Origin: Roseateles sp049532965
Lineage (GTDB): Bacteria > Pseudomonadota > Gammaproteobacteria > Burkholderiales > Burkholderiaceae_C
Length of the DNA: 64,000 bases
Direction of reading: 5' to 3'
Assembly (NCBI RefSeq): GCF_049532965.1
Contig: NZ_CP186694.1
Location: forward strand, 3,968,001 to 4,032,000
In this document: in pieces, positions 28,445 to 37,103 of the stretch
Layout: the number at the start of each line of letters is the position of its first letter
Numbering within the stretch: position 1 is the stretch's first letter
Program-made: the position numbers and the translations under genes
The notes under the pieces: generated by a model
What the model was told of the DNA's origin: nothing
Database searches by the model: none
The model's input: only the letters and a program-made list of their open reading frames with translations

Positions 28445-28720
28445 TCAGTGATCGCGGCGGCGGCGGACCAGGAATCCTGCGGCGAGCAGGCCGCCCAGCA
28501 TCATGGCCTGGTTCTGGGGCTCGGTCACGAAGGACGGGACCACGGCGGTCGCGCCTTCCTGCTCGTTCACGTCCGGCAACTGAACCGGCGCTGGCTGGCT
28601 CTGCTGGACGAAGCTGGCATCAGCGGCGACGCGCGTCTGCGGCGCGTCCGATGCCGGCGGTTCCTGTGCGTGGGCGGCGAGACCAAGGCCGCCCAGCAGG
28701 AGGAGGAGAACAGACTTCAT
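28445..28720 (-). CDS. Small exported protein with PEP-CTERM-like C-terminus
   Basis: 91 aa. GGAG lies upstream of the ATG. A signal peptide (MKSVLLLLLGGLGLAAHAQ) leads a short Pro/Ala/Gln-rich mature region. The tail TEPQNQAMMLGGLLAAGFLV followed by RRRRDH has the motif-hydrophobic helix-Arg cluster layout of PEP-CTERM exosortase substrates, with T-E-P where P-E-P is usual. If functional, EpsH-type exosortase would process it. No exosortase gene is in this window. A simple tail-anchored small protein is the alternative. Confidence 0.7.
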   Translation of the reverse strand: MKSVLLLLLGGLGLAAHAQEPPASDAPQTRVAADASFVQQSQPAPVQLPDVNEQEGATAVVPSFVTEPQNQAMMLGGLLAAGFLVRRRRDH

Positions 28721-28880
28721 TCATAAACTCCCTACTGCGTATGCCGCCTGCCTGACTACGATGTCTCTCTCGGTAGCTGGCCTGTTTCGGACAGGCACTG
28801 GTGTGCAGGTGGCATTGGTGAATATACGGAGTCACAGCCTACGTGAGCTACCCCCAGCCTTGGGGATGCTGCGCCGCAAC

Positions 28881-30122
28881 ATGAGTGTTCAGATGTTTCT
28901 CGTCGGGGGTGCCGTTCGTGATGCCCTGCTAGGTCTTCCGGTCCAGGACCGGGATTGGGTCGCTGTCGGAACAACGCCCAAGTCCTTGATCGACCAGGGT
29001 TTTCAGCCGGTGGGGAAGGACTTTCCGGTGTTCCTGCACCCCGTGACCCATGAAGAGGTGGCATTGGCCCGGACCGAGCGCAAGACGGGATCCGGATACC
29101 ACGGTTTCCAGTTCCACACGGACCCCGGCGTCACGCTCGAACAGGACCTGGCGCGGCGCGACCTCACCATCAACGCGATGGCGCAAGCCGAGGACGGCAC
29201 GCTGATCGATCCTTATGGCGGCCGCGGCGACCTGGAGGCGCGGGTTCTGCGGCATGTGTCGCCGGCATTCGCGGAGGATCCGGTGCGGATCCTGCGGCTG
29301 GCGCGCTTCGCGGCGCGGTTTGGCGACTTCACGGTGGCCCCGGAGACGATGGCGCTGATGCGCCAGATGGTCGAGGCCGGGGAGGCCGATGCGCTGGTCG
29401 CCGAGCGTGTCTGGCAGGAGGTCGCGCGCGGCCTGATGGAGCGCCATCCGGCGCGGATGATCGAGATCCTGCGGGACTGCGGCGCGCTGGCGCGGATCGC
29501 GCCGGAGCTGGACCGCCTCTTTGGCGTGCCGCAGCCTGCGGCGCATCACCCGGAGATCGACACCGGCGCCCACCTGCTGCTGGTGCTGGAGGAATGTGCC
29601 CGGGTCGACGCCCCGCTGCCGGTGCGCTACGCCTCGCTGTGCCACGACCTGGGCAAGGGCGCGACGCCGCAGGCCGAATGGCCGCGTCACCTGAAGCACG
29701 AATCGCGCGGGGTCGAGCTGGCGGCGGCGCTGTCGCAGCGCTGGCGCGTGCCGTCGGACTGCAAGGAGTTGGCGGAGCTGGTCGCACGCGAGCACACGCA
29801 TGTACATCAGAGCCTGGATTTGAGCGCCGAGGCGCGCCTGCGCCTGATGGAGCGCTGCGATGCGCTACGCCGGCCGGAGCGCTTCGCCCAGCTGCTGCTG
29901 GCCTGCGAGTGCGATGCGCGCGGCCGTACCGGCCTGCGAGAGCGGCCGTATCCGCAGCGTGCGGCGCTGCTGCATGACCTGAAGGCGGTGCAGTCGGTGG
30001 ATCAGTCGGCGATCTCTGCGGCGGCGCTGGCGGCCGGCAAGCAGGGGCCAGCAATCGGCCAGGCGATCCACGCGGCGCGCAAGGCTGCCCTCAAAGCGTG
30101 TGAGACCGATCGCCCGCGCTGA
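28881..30122 (+). CDS. cca: CCA-adding enzyme / multifunctional tRNA nucleotidyltransferase
   Basis: 413 aa from ATG 28881; ATG 28893 is also possible. It adds or repairs the 3' CCA of tRNAs. Class II nucleotidyltransferase motifs are MFLVGGAVRDALLGLPVQDR and the RRDLTINAMA block. An HD phosphohydrolase domain (LCHDLGKGATP, VAREHTHVHQS) marks the gammaproteobacterial-type multifunctional enzyme. The last nine codons (KACETDRPR-stop) lie mostly within the left 27-bp repeat of the adjacent insert, so the insertion did not change the protein. Confidence 0.95.
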   Translation: MSVQMFLVGGAVRDALLGLPVQDRDWVAVGTTPKSLIDQGFQPVGKDFPVFLHPVTHEEVALARTERKTGSGYHGFQFHTDPGVTLEQDLARRDLTINAMAQAEDGTLIDPYGGRGDLEARVLRHVSPAFAEDPVRILRLARFAARFGDFTVAPETMALMRQMVEAGEADALVAERVWQEVARGLMERHPARMIEILRDCGALARIAPELDRLFGVPQPAAHHPEIDTGAHLLLVLEECARVDAPLPVRYASLCHDLGKGATPQAEWPRHLKHESRGVELAAALSQRWRVPSDCKELAELVAREHTHVHQSLDLSAEARLRLMERCDALRRPERFAQLLLACECDARGRTGLRERPYPQRAALLHDLKAVQSVDQSAISAAALAAGKQGPAIGQAIHAARKAALKACETDRPR

Positions 30123-30124
30123 AC
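30098..30124 (+). repeat. Left 27-bp direct repeat (attL-like)
   Basis: An exact match to 32388-32414. It contains the last eight codons of cca including its TGA (30120-30122). On the minus strand it would encode FSAGDRSHT, with the next bases giving Leu and a TGA stop at 30091-30093, that is, the methyltransferase C-terminus seen at the other repeat. Confidence 0.9.
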
Positions 30125-30136
30125 GCAGGACACGCC

Positions 30137-32170
30137 TCATCCCTGCGCTTCCGCTGCGTCCGGTATTGAATCCGAGAACGCGCTTGCGACAGTCGCCTCA
30201 TCGTCGGTGGCGTCGAAGATGCCATCCAGATAGCTTGCGTAGCGCTCCTGCAGATGTTTGAGGGCAGCGCCCTTGTCTGCCTGGAATTCGAGCCGCTCCC
30301 GGAAGAACTGCATTCGGGCCCGGTTGTCGTCGAGGACCTGGGCCCAGGTCTTGATGTGGATCGAGACGTTCGCCGTCTTGTGGATGAGTCCAGTCGACGT
30401 GTTCTCGCCGATCTTGAAACGGCCCACCGGCCCGAGGTCATCGCTGATGACCCAGAACACCCATTTCACGTCGACGTTGCGGAACCGCTCATCGGCAGTG
30501 ACCGAGGCGGCGTAGCCCTCGATCTGAGATATTTCGTCCCGATCGATCCGGACCGTGGGCGCCTTGAGTTCGACGACGAGGTGCGTCAGGTCGTTGATCC
30601 GGTGACGCCGGATCTGCCGCGACAGCATCAAGTCGACAATGCCGCGCGTTTGCGACACATGTTTGACCGGTGCGTCAATGACGATGTCATCCCCAAGCAG
30701 CGCCTTGTGCTTGCGGAGCACTTCGGTTAACGACATGTCGTCGACGGACAAGTGGAACTCCTCGCCGAAGATCCACGGGTTGTCAGCCAGGATGCGGTGG
30801 AGTTGAGTCCGCTCCTTCAACCGCTGTTTCGGTCCTTTGTCGAACAGAATGGCTTCCAGTCCTGCCAGAAACTTGAGCCGGTCGGCGACCACCTTCGCGG
30901 CATTGATGATCGACGACAGAGATCCTTCGCGCAGCAGTTCAGCGAGTTCCTCCTGCTTGCGGATGGGAAGGTTCAGTACCTCGGTGAGGATCAGTTGAAG
31001 ATCCTCGGGACTCTTCTCGATGGCCTGGCGCAGCATCCGCAGATGGAGCGCCTTGCTCCTGGGCGCGGCAGTTTCAAAGTCCGGGAGGTGCCGCGCAACG
31101 TTGACAGCGACGATGTCGAAAACCTGGCGCTCGGCCAGTTCGACCGGAGTGCTGGGAGCTTCATCCGAGAACGGGTAGATCCTCTCCGCTTTCCACTCGG
31201 CCACATAGCTGCGTGCCTCCTGGGCTGCAATGGACCGGAAGTAGTCCTTGATCCTCGCAACGGCCTGATCCAGCGACTGGGCCATGGGAGCCTGCATCTC
31301 GGACAGCTCGAGCAATCCCTGCGTTTGCAGTGCCCCGACGTAAGAGGATTCCAGATACGCGGTGAACTGGAACGGTCCTCCGATGTGGAAACGGCGATCA
31401 GCTTGGACCAGAGGGAATCGATGCTCGTTGCAGAGAAAGAGCGCACGGTTGGAAACGCCTTGCCACTCGACGATCTCCAGACGGACAGGGTGTGCGGCGC
31501 CATCGACTTCGATATCGTCCAGGCTGAACGCCTTGCGGCCAGCGATCACCGCCTTGGGGTCAAGGCGGTGACCGGAAACGAAGATGCTCACATCGGCATA
31601 GTCAGACAGGTAGAGCGCGAATATCTCACCGAGCGCGAGCAGCCAGACGCCATCGTCGAACGAGCGGAAATCCCTGCGCGGCTCCGCAATGGTCAACGTC
31701 ACCCCGGTGGAGGTCGCCTCGTCCACCTCCATCTCTGGCGTTGCCCGCACCCGCTTGACGTCTGCGGCGGACATGGCGATGGCATATCGCCACTTCTTGC
31801 CATCGCGCTCGTACACCACGTCCCATTGAGCGCGGTCCCCGATCGCGAACGCCTTGAATCGGCCCCGCCCCTCCTGGCCGTGCAGGAATCGGCCACCTTC
31901 GGTGCGTGCGCCAGCCCGCTTCCATGAGCCGCCCAGGTGGCGAAAGTACTCCTGGACTTTGGCGCGAGGGATGCCGGTGCCATCGTCTCGAACGACCACT
32001 GCGGAGGGTGCGTCGAGTTCGTTCCGTTCGCAGTAGACATGGACGTTGCGGGCATCGGCATCGAGCGCGTTCCAGATCAATTCCGACAGTGCCTTCTGCG
32101 GGTTGGCACGAGTGATCTTCTCGATGAAGTCGGGCTGAACCTCGACCTGGAATTCGTCCGCTTGCTGCAT
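30137..32170 (-). CDS. GHKL (Bergerat-fold) ATPase with C-terminal PD-(D/E)XK-like nuclease domain; candidate defence protein
   Basis: 677 aa from ATG 32170. The N-terminal GHKL ATPase has an N-box (E30, N34 in ELIWNALDAD), a G1 box (DDGTGIP, residues 62-68) and a Gly-rich lid (GQEGRGRFKAF, about 98-108), like Hsp90/MutL/MORC proteins and without kinase features. Near residues 475-545, NPWIFGEEF, GIVDLML and HLVVELKAP suggest a PD-(D/E)XK nuclease of the Shedu/DUF4263-like type, with Glu-x-Lys at the end. It is the only gene in the repeat-bounded insert. ATPase-nuclease fusions carried as isolated cargo often restrict phage or plasmids; that role is inference. Confidence 0.8.
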   Translation of the reverse strand: MQQADEFQVEVQPDFIEKITRANPQKALSELIWNALDADARNVHVYCERNELDAPSAVVVRDDGTGIPRAKVQEYFRHLGGSWKRAGARTEGGRFLHGQEGRGRFKAFAIGDRAQWDVVYERDGKKWRYAIAMSAADVKRVRATPEMEVDEATSTGVTLTIAEPRRDFRSFDDGVWLLALGEIFALYLSDYADVSIFVSGHRLDPKAVIAGRKAFSLDDIEVDGAAHPVRLEIVEWQGVSNRALFLCNEHRFPLVQADRRFHIGGPFQFTAYLESSYVGALQTQGLLELSEMQAPMAQSLDQAVARIKDYFRSIAAQEARSYVAEWKAERIYPFSDEAPSTPVELAERQVFDIVAVNVARHLPDFETAAPRSKALHLRMLRQAIEKSPEDLQLILTEVLNLPIRKQEELAELLREGSLSSIINAAKVVADRLKFLAGLEAILFDKGPKQRLKERTQLHRILADNPWIFGEEFHLSVDDMSLTEVLRKHKALLGDDIVIDAPVKHVSQTRGIVDLMLSRQIRRHRINDLTHLVVELKAPTVRIDRDEISQIEGYAASVTADERFRNVDVKWVFWVISDDLGPVGRFKIGENTSTGLIHKTANVSIHIKTWAQVLDDNRARMQFFRERLEFQADKGAALKHLQERYASYLDGIFDATDDEATVASAFSDSIPDAAEAQG

Positions 32171-32387
32171 GGGGCCTCTCTGCACGGGTGACCTCGTGGC
32201 CCAAAGCCTCACGTGGAACCAGCGAAGGGCGCCAGGCCGCGAGTTCATCTGAGCATCACAGTGCGCCGATTCTGCTCAGCAAGTCCGAAGGCCGATAGGC
32301 GCTCGGCACGATGCCTAACCAATGCCAGGGAGTCCCGCGCCAACTCCCACCAACTTGAGCCAGTGGTTGTGGTGCCGCCCTTACAAG
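32171..32387. other. Insert DNA upstream of the ATPase-nuclease gene
   Basis: 217 bp with no gene. It should hold the promoter of the minus-strand ATPase-nuclease gene, but I see no clear -35/-10 pair. The final bases before the right repeat (TTACAAG, 32381-32387) supply the methyltransferase stop codon TAA on the minus strand. Confidence 0.45.
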
Positions 32388-33565
32388 GTGTGAGACCGAT
32401 CGCCCGCGCTGAACCCCAGCGCGTCGAAACCCTCGCCCGGCGCGAAGCCGATCACCTTGAACAGCTCGCCCATCTCATGCTCGGCGATGAGCCGGTGGGC
32501 CATGCCGCGCTGCGGCAGGTCCGCCTCGGCCAGCAGGTCAACCAGCCCGCAATTGATCAGGAAGTTGGCCTGGCTGGTGTAGCCGAGCACCATCAACCCC
32601 GCGTCCTGCCCCGCCAGCGCGATGCCCGTGAAGTTCACATGCGTCGTGATGTCCTTCTGGCCCGGCAGCGCCAGCGGATCGGCGTCCGCCTGGTGCAGGT
32701 GGTGGCACATCAGCGTGCCGCCGGTGCGCTGCGGGTGGTAGTACTCCGACTCCGGAAAACCGTAATCGATGAAGAACGCCGCGCCGCGCTTCAAGCGCTC
32801 CGCCAGCGTGCGCACGAAGGCCTCGGCCTGCGGATGGATCTCCGTCACGGTGCCCGGCACGAAGCCGGCATCGTGCTCCGGCGGCACCGGCGGACGTGCC
32901 TCGCCCGGGCGATCGGCGAAGTGCAGCCCGCCCTGCTCGTCCAGGCCCACGCCGCGCCGCAGCCACCGCTCGCCATCCCAGCACAACAGCTCGACCGGCA
33001 TCGCATCGAGCAGCTCATTGGCCACCAGCACGCCGTGGATCTCGTCGGGCCAGCGGTCCAGCCACTCGACCCGCGGCGCGAAACGCGTCAGCCGCTCCGC
33101 CTGCCGCGCGCGCAGCGAGCCGGACAGGTCGACGATGAAGTACTTCGACACGCGCTGTCCCATCGCGTCGAGCGCCTCCAGCAGTTGCTCCGCCAGCGCG
33201 CCGCTGCCAGCACCGAACTCGATCACCGTGTCGGTGCCGCTGACCTCAAGCGCCTGCGCGACCTGCTTCGCCAGCGCGCGGCCAAACAGCGGCGACATCT
33301 CCGGGGCCGTCACGAAGTCGGAGCCCTGCTGCGGCATCGTGCCGAACTTGCGGCGCGCGTTGGCGTAGTAGCCCAGCCCCGGCGCGTAGAGCGCCAGGCT
33401 CATGTAGCGGTCGAAGGGCAGCCAGCCGCCGGCCGCGGCAATCTCGTCGCGCAGCAGCGCCGCCATCGCCGGATCAGTGGCGTGGCGAGCCGCGGGAGCG
33501 ACCGCGCCATGCGCCGCGGACGCCGCACCATTGAGGCGGGCGGAATCGGGAGTCTTGGAAGTCAT
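32381..33565 (-). CDS. SAM-dependent methyltransferase, MidA/NDUFAF7 (COG1565) family
   Basis: 394 aa. The family Arg-methyltransferase fold is shown by SAM motif VIEFGAGSGALAEQLLEAL, KYFIVDLSGSLRARQ and the conserved VLVANELLDAMPVELL. GAAFFIDYGFPESEYYHPQR is another family block. Mitochondrial NDUFAF7 methylates a complex I subunit; the bacterial substrate is not established. Its last codons lie in the right insert repeat, and its stop TAA comes from insert-side DNA. Its start overlaps the GGDEF-EAL gene stop by 4 bp. Confidence 0.92.
   Translation of the reverse strand: MTSKTPDSARLNGAASAAHGAVAPAARHATDPAMAALLRDEIAAAGGWLPFDRYMSLALYAPGLGYYANARRKFGTMPQQGSDFVTAPEMSPLFGRALAKQVAQALEVSGTDTVIEFGAGSGALAEQLLEALDAMGQRVSKYFIVDLSGSLRARQAERLTRFAPRVEWLDRWPDEIHGVLVANELLDAMPVELLCWDGERWLRRGVGLDEQGGLHFADRPGEARPPVPPEHDAGFVPGTVTEIHPQAEAFVRTLAERLKRGAAFFIDYGFPESEYYHPQRTGGTLMCHHLHQADADPLALPGQKDITTHVNFTGIALAGQDAGLMVLGYTSQANFLINCGLVDLLAEADLPQRGMAHRLIAEHEMGELFKVIGFAPGEGFDALGFSAGDRSHTL
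32388..32414 (+). repeat. Right 27-bp direct repeat (attR-like)
   Basis: Identical to 30098-30124. On the minus strand it encodes the methyltransferase C-terminus (FSAGDRSHT). The bases to its left (ACAAG) resemble those left of the first copy (CAAAGC) apart from small differences, so the element end partly mimics the target and restores the reading frame end. Confidence 0.9.
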
Positions 33566-35667
33566 GTGTCGATCCTGGGAACCCGGGGCTCGCCGCGTGC
33601 GGCCAGCCAGGCTTCAAATTCCTCGGCAGCCATCGCCGGCGCCACCACCTCGCCCTGGAGTTCATCGCAACCCCAGTCGGCCAGCAACTGCCACTGCCGC
33701 GCATTGCGCACACCCTCGGCGCCGACGCGCAGGCCCAGCCCCTTGGCCATCTGTACCACCGCACGCGTGATCGCAGCAGCGCCGCCGTCCTCCGGCAGCA
33801 CGGCCACGAAGCTCTGGTCGATCTTGAGCTTGTCCAGCGGCAGCCGCGTCAGCTGGTTCAGCGCCGTGTAGCCGGTGCCGAAGTCATCGATCGAGATCGC
33901 CAGCCCCTGCGCCCGCAGCGTCTGCAGCAGCTCGGGCAAGCGGTCGATCTCGTCGGTCAGCATGCGCTCGGTCAGCTCGAGCTCCAGCCACTCGCCGGGC
34001 ACGCCGGCGGTCTTGAGCACGTGCGCGACCGACTTCGAGAAGCTGGCCAGCCGGAACTGCATGCTGGACAGGTTCACCGCGATCGGTACCGCCGCCACGC
34101 CGCGCTCATGCCAGGCACGCGTCTGGCGCGCCGCCTCGTACATCACCCACTCTCCCAGCGGCAACATCAGCCGATGGCGCTCCGCCACGATGATGAAGGC
34201 GTCCGGCGTCAGCAGTCCCCGCTGCGGATGGCGCCAGCGCAGCAGCGCCTCGGCACCGACCAGTTCGCCAGTACGCGCGTCGACCTGCGGTTGATAGAAG
34301 AGCACGAACTCGTCCGCCGTCAGCGCCTGCGCCAGTTCGCTCTCGAGCACCAGGTCCGCGTAGGCGTTCTGTGCCATCACCGGCTCGAAGAACCGGTAGG
34401 TCGCCCGGCCGGCGGTCTTGGCCAGGTACATCGCGGTGTCCGCATGCTGCAGCAGTTCCTCGGGCGAGTCGCCATGCTCCGGATACATCGCCACACCGAT
34501 CGACGGCGTCACCGACAGGTCACGCCCATCCGCCTGCACCGGCACCTCGACGACGCTCAGCAGCGCATTGAGCACCGTCTGCACATCCTTGCGCTGATGC
34601 ACATCCTCGAGCAGCACCACGAACTCGTCCCCGCCGAAGCGCGCCACCAGGTCGCTGCCCCGCAGGCCGCCACGCAGTCGCTCCGAGACGGTCCGCAGCA
34701 CGCGATCGCCTTCCAGGTGGCCGAGCGAATCGTTGACGCGCTTGAAGTTGTCGAGGTCGATGAACAACAGCGCCGCGCGGCGTGCGGTGCCTTGCGACAA
34801 GCGCTCGCGCAGCCGCTCCATGAAAGTCGAGCGGTTCAGCAGCCCGGTCAGCGGATCATGCTGCGCCAGGTGCTGGATGCGCGCCAATGCTTCCAGGTGC
34901 GGGCGCAGGTCGCGGACGATGGTCATCCGCAGCCGCTCGCCGTTGCGCCACATCGTCCGGACGATGAATTCGACATCGACGCGCTCGCCGCTGCGATGCA
35001 GGATGGCGGTCGCGTAGCGCGTCTCCTTGCCGCTCTCCATGACCGAGCGCACCGTCTCGACCTGGTCCGGCGCGATCATCGACAGCGCCGGCCGCCCGAC
35101 CAGTTCCTCGAGCGAGTAGCCGACCAGCTCGCACAGCGGCGGATTGACGTCGGTCATGACGCCATCGCGATGGAAGACGATGCCCTCCATCGACGCTTCC
35201 ATGAACTTGCTCAGCCGGTCCTCCGATTCCCGCACGGCGGTCTCGGCCTCGCGGAAGCGGGTGATGTCGGAGATCAGCACGAAGGTCGACTGCACCTCCA
35301 GCGCGCCCGGCGGCGAGTACGGGATCAGGTTGACCTCGATCCAGCGCAGGGTGCCGTCGCGGCGCTCGAGGCGGCGTTCGTAGCTGACGCTGACGCGCTC
35401 GTTGAGCACCCGCTGCACGTGCGGTTCAATCTCGTGCGCGGCGTCGTCGCCGATGATCTCCTCGAAGGTGCGGCCGAGGGCGCTGGTCTCGTCGAGGCCG
35501 AAGCTGCGCGCGTACTGGCGGTTGGCGAAGCGGCAGGTCCGCGTCGCCGCGTCGAAGACCGCGATCAGCACCGGCACGTTGTCGGCAAGCAGCCGGAACT
35601 GCGCCGCCTGGTCCTCGGCGGAGGGGGCCGGCACAGCCGGCAGCACGGGCGGCACCGGCGTGTCCAT
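33562..35667 (-). CDS. PAS-PAS-GGDEF-EAL c-di-GMP signalling protein
   Basis: 701 aa with no membrane segment. Two PAS domains (about residues 25-150 and 155-270) precede a GGDEF domain with intact ARFGGDEF and an RxxD site (RGSD) five residues before it. The EAL domain has GAEALLRW, ELTERML and IDDFGTGYTAL with catalytic Asp and Lys (LKIDQSF). Both synthesis and hydrolysis of c-di-GMP are possible; PAS sensing may set the balance. It is in an operon with uracil-DNA glycosylase upstream (adjacent codons) and the methyltransferase downstream. Confidence 0.95.
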   Translation of the reverse strand: MDTPVPPVLPAVPAPSAEDQAAQFRLLADNVPVLIAVFDAATRTCRFANRQYARSFGLDETSALGRTFEEIIGDDAAHEIEPHVQRVLNERVSVSYERRLERRDGTLRWIEVNLIPYSPPGALEVQSTFVLISDITRFREAETAVRESEDRLSKFMEASMEGIVFHRDGVMTDVNPPLCELVGYSLEELVGRPALSMIAPDQVETVRSVMESGKETRYATAILHRSGERVDVEFIVRTMWRNGERLRMTIVRDLRPHLEALARIQHLAQHDPLTGLLNRSTFMERLRERLSQGTARRAALLFIDLDNFKRVNDSLGHLEGDRVLRTVSERLRGGLRGSDLVARFGGDEFVVLLEDVHQRKDVQTVLNALLSVVEVPVQADGRDLSVTPSIGVAMYPEHGDSPEELLQHADTAMYLAKTAGRATYRFFEPVMAQNAYADLVLESELAQALTADEFVLFYQPQVDARTGELVGAEALLRWRHPQRGLLTPDAFIIVAERHRLMLPLGEWVMYEAARQTRAWHERGVAAVPIAVNLSSMQFRLASFSKSVAHVLKTAGVPGEWLELELTERMLTDEIDRLPELLQTLRAQGLAISIDDFGTGYTALNQLTRLPLDKLKIDQSFVAVLPEDGGAAAITRAVVQMAKGLGLRVGAEGVRNARQWQLLADWGCDELQGEVVAPAMAAEEFEAWLAARGEPRVPRIDT

Positions 35668-36609
35668 TCAGTCGGCCGTTGGCAGCCCGCCCGCCGTGGC
35701 ATCCTCGCCGCGCGCGGGTTGCTCATCGAGCGTCTTCAGCGCAAGACAGAGGTCTTCCCACGCCCGGGCCTTGTCGGGCAGGTTGCGCAGCAGGTAGGCC
35801 GGGTGGTAGGTGACGATCAGCGGCACGCCCTGGTACCGGTGGACGCGGCCGCGCAGCCGGCCGATCGGCTCCTGGCTGCGCAGCAGTTGCTGCACCGCGA
35901 AGCGCCCCATCGCCAGGATGATGCGCGGCTGGATCAGGTCGATCTGGCGTTGCAGGAAGGGCTCGCACTGGGCAAGCTCCGCCGGGTCGGGATTGCGGTT
36001 GCGCGGCGGCCGGCACTTCAGCGTGTTGGCGATGTAGACCTGCCGCTCGGGCGGCGCTTCGCCGCGCCCCAGGCCGACCGCGCGCAGCATGCTGTCCAGC
36101 AGCTTGCCGGCCGCGCCGACGAAGGGCTCGCCCTTGAGATCCTCCTGCTCGCCCGGCGCCTCGCCGATCACCATCCAGTGCGCCCGCTCGTTACCGACGC
36201 CGAACACGGTGTGCTTGCGCGATTCGCAGAGCCCGCAGGCCCGGCATTGCGCCACCTCGTCGCGCAGGCCGGACCAGTCCAGGCGGGCGATGGCCTCGCG
36301 GGTGAGGCCGCGCGCATGCGCATCGGCCTGCACGGCCGGCGGCATCGCGACGGGACTCGCGGCCGGCAAGGCCCTGGCCAGCACCTCCGCCACGCGGCGC
36401 GGCGCCGGCGGGTCCACGACCGCCACATCGGCCCTGTCGGCCCTGTCGGCGCCCTCGGCCGCAGCCGCGGCAACAGGAGCGGGACCGGCCGCCGGAAGAG
36501 CGGGTCGCGGTGACGTCGCCTCGGCGGACGTCTGGCCTCCTGCCGGGTTGGCCCACAGCTTCAGGCCCATGGCCTCCAGCATCGCGCGCTGACGATCGGT
36601 CCAGCTCAT
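35668..36609 (-). CDS. Uracil-DNA glycosylase, family 4 (Fe-S type)
   Basis: 313 aa. It removes uracil from DNA. Active-site motif 1 is VIGEAPGEQED with GEPFVGAAGKLLD; motif 2 is TYHPAYLLR. Cys residues for a [4Fe-4S] cluster are in CRACGLC, LKCRPPRNR and QCEPFL. Residues 20-95 form an unusual Ala/Pro-rich linker before the catalytic domain. The stop abuts the ATG of the GGDEF-EAL gene, and the start overlaps rimI by 4 bp. Confidence 0.94.
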   Translation of the reverse strand: MSWTDRQRAMLEAMGLKLWANPAGGQTSAEATSPRPALPAAGPAPVAAAAAEGADRADRADVAVVDPPAPRRVAEVLARALPAASPVAMPPAVQADAHARGLTREAIARLDWSGLRDEVAQCRACGLCESRKHTVFGVGNERAHWMVIGEAPGEQEDLKGEPFVGAAGKLLDSMLRAVGLGRGEAPPERQVYIANTLKCRPPRNRNPDPAELAQCEPFLQRQIDLIQPRIILAMGRFAVQQLLRSQEPIGRLRGRVHRYQGVPLIVTYHPAYLLRNLPDKARAWEDLCLALKTLDEQPARGEDATAGGLPTAD

Positions 36610-37103
36610 GCGGCGGGCTCCGTCAGTCGCAGCGTCATCAGCAGCGCGTCTTCGCGACCGCCCGCGCAGGGGTAGTAGCCGCGCCGCAGCCCGCTCTGCA
36701 CGAAGCCGTAGCGCTCGTACAGACGGCGTGCGCGCACGTTGCTCTCGCGCACCTCCAGCCACACCTGGTGGCAACCGCGCGCGCGGGCCAGCAAACCGAG
36801 CGCATCCAGCATCCGCCGCGCCAGGCCTTCTCCCTGCCGGGCTGGCTCGACCGTGATGTTGAGCAGGTGCATCTCGTCGATCACCTGCATCGCCAGGAAA
36901 TAGCCGCACAGCCGCGCCTGCTCGTCGCGCATGACGAAGCCCGCGTACCCCGCGGCCATCGAATCGATGAAGTTGCCCCGCGTCCACGGATGGCTGTAGG
37001 AGACGGTCTCGATGGCCATCACCTCATCGAGGTCCACGGCCCGCAGCGGCTGCAGCGATTGCAGCGACGACGGCCAGACCAGGTCCTTGGGCTGGGCGCT
37101 CAT
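36606..37103 (-). CDS. rimI: Ribosomal protein alanine N-acetyltransferase
   Basis: 165 aa GNAT enzyme. It acetylates the N-terminal Ala of ribosomal protein S18. ETVSYSHPWTRGNFIDSM and LLNITVEPARQGEGLARRML are the family's entry helix and acetyl-CoA loop; VRARRLYERYGF is the C-terminal signature. It overlaps tsaB and the glycosylase gene by 4 bp each. The tsaB-rimI pair is widespread in proteobacteria. Confidence 0.95.
   Translation of the reverse strand: MSAQPKDLVWPSSLQSLQPLRAVDLDEVMAIETVSYSHPWTRGNFIDSMAAGYAGFVMRDEQARLCGYFLAMQVIDEMHLLNITVEPARQGEGLARRMLDALGLLARARGCHQVWLEVRESNVRARRLYERYGFVQSGLRRGYYPCAGGREDALLMTLRLTEPAA

Larger units (their letters stand above)
30098..32414. mobile_element. 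2.29-kb insert bounded by 27-bp direct repeats, carrying one ATPase-nuclease gene
   Basis: An identical 27-bp sequence (beginning GTGTGAGACCG, ending GCGCTGAAC) occurs at 30098-30124 and 32388-32414. The left copy is the 3' end of cca; the right copy is the 3' end of the convergent methyltransferase gene. Joining the left flank, one repeat and the right flank would give an overlapping convergent gene pair with unchanged C-termini. The DNA between is visibly less GC-rich than its neighbours. It has no transposase, integrase or terminal inverted repeats. I infer site-specific or recombination-mediated gain of a small cargo element. Confidence 0.75.
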
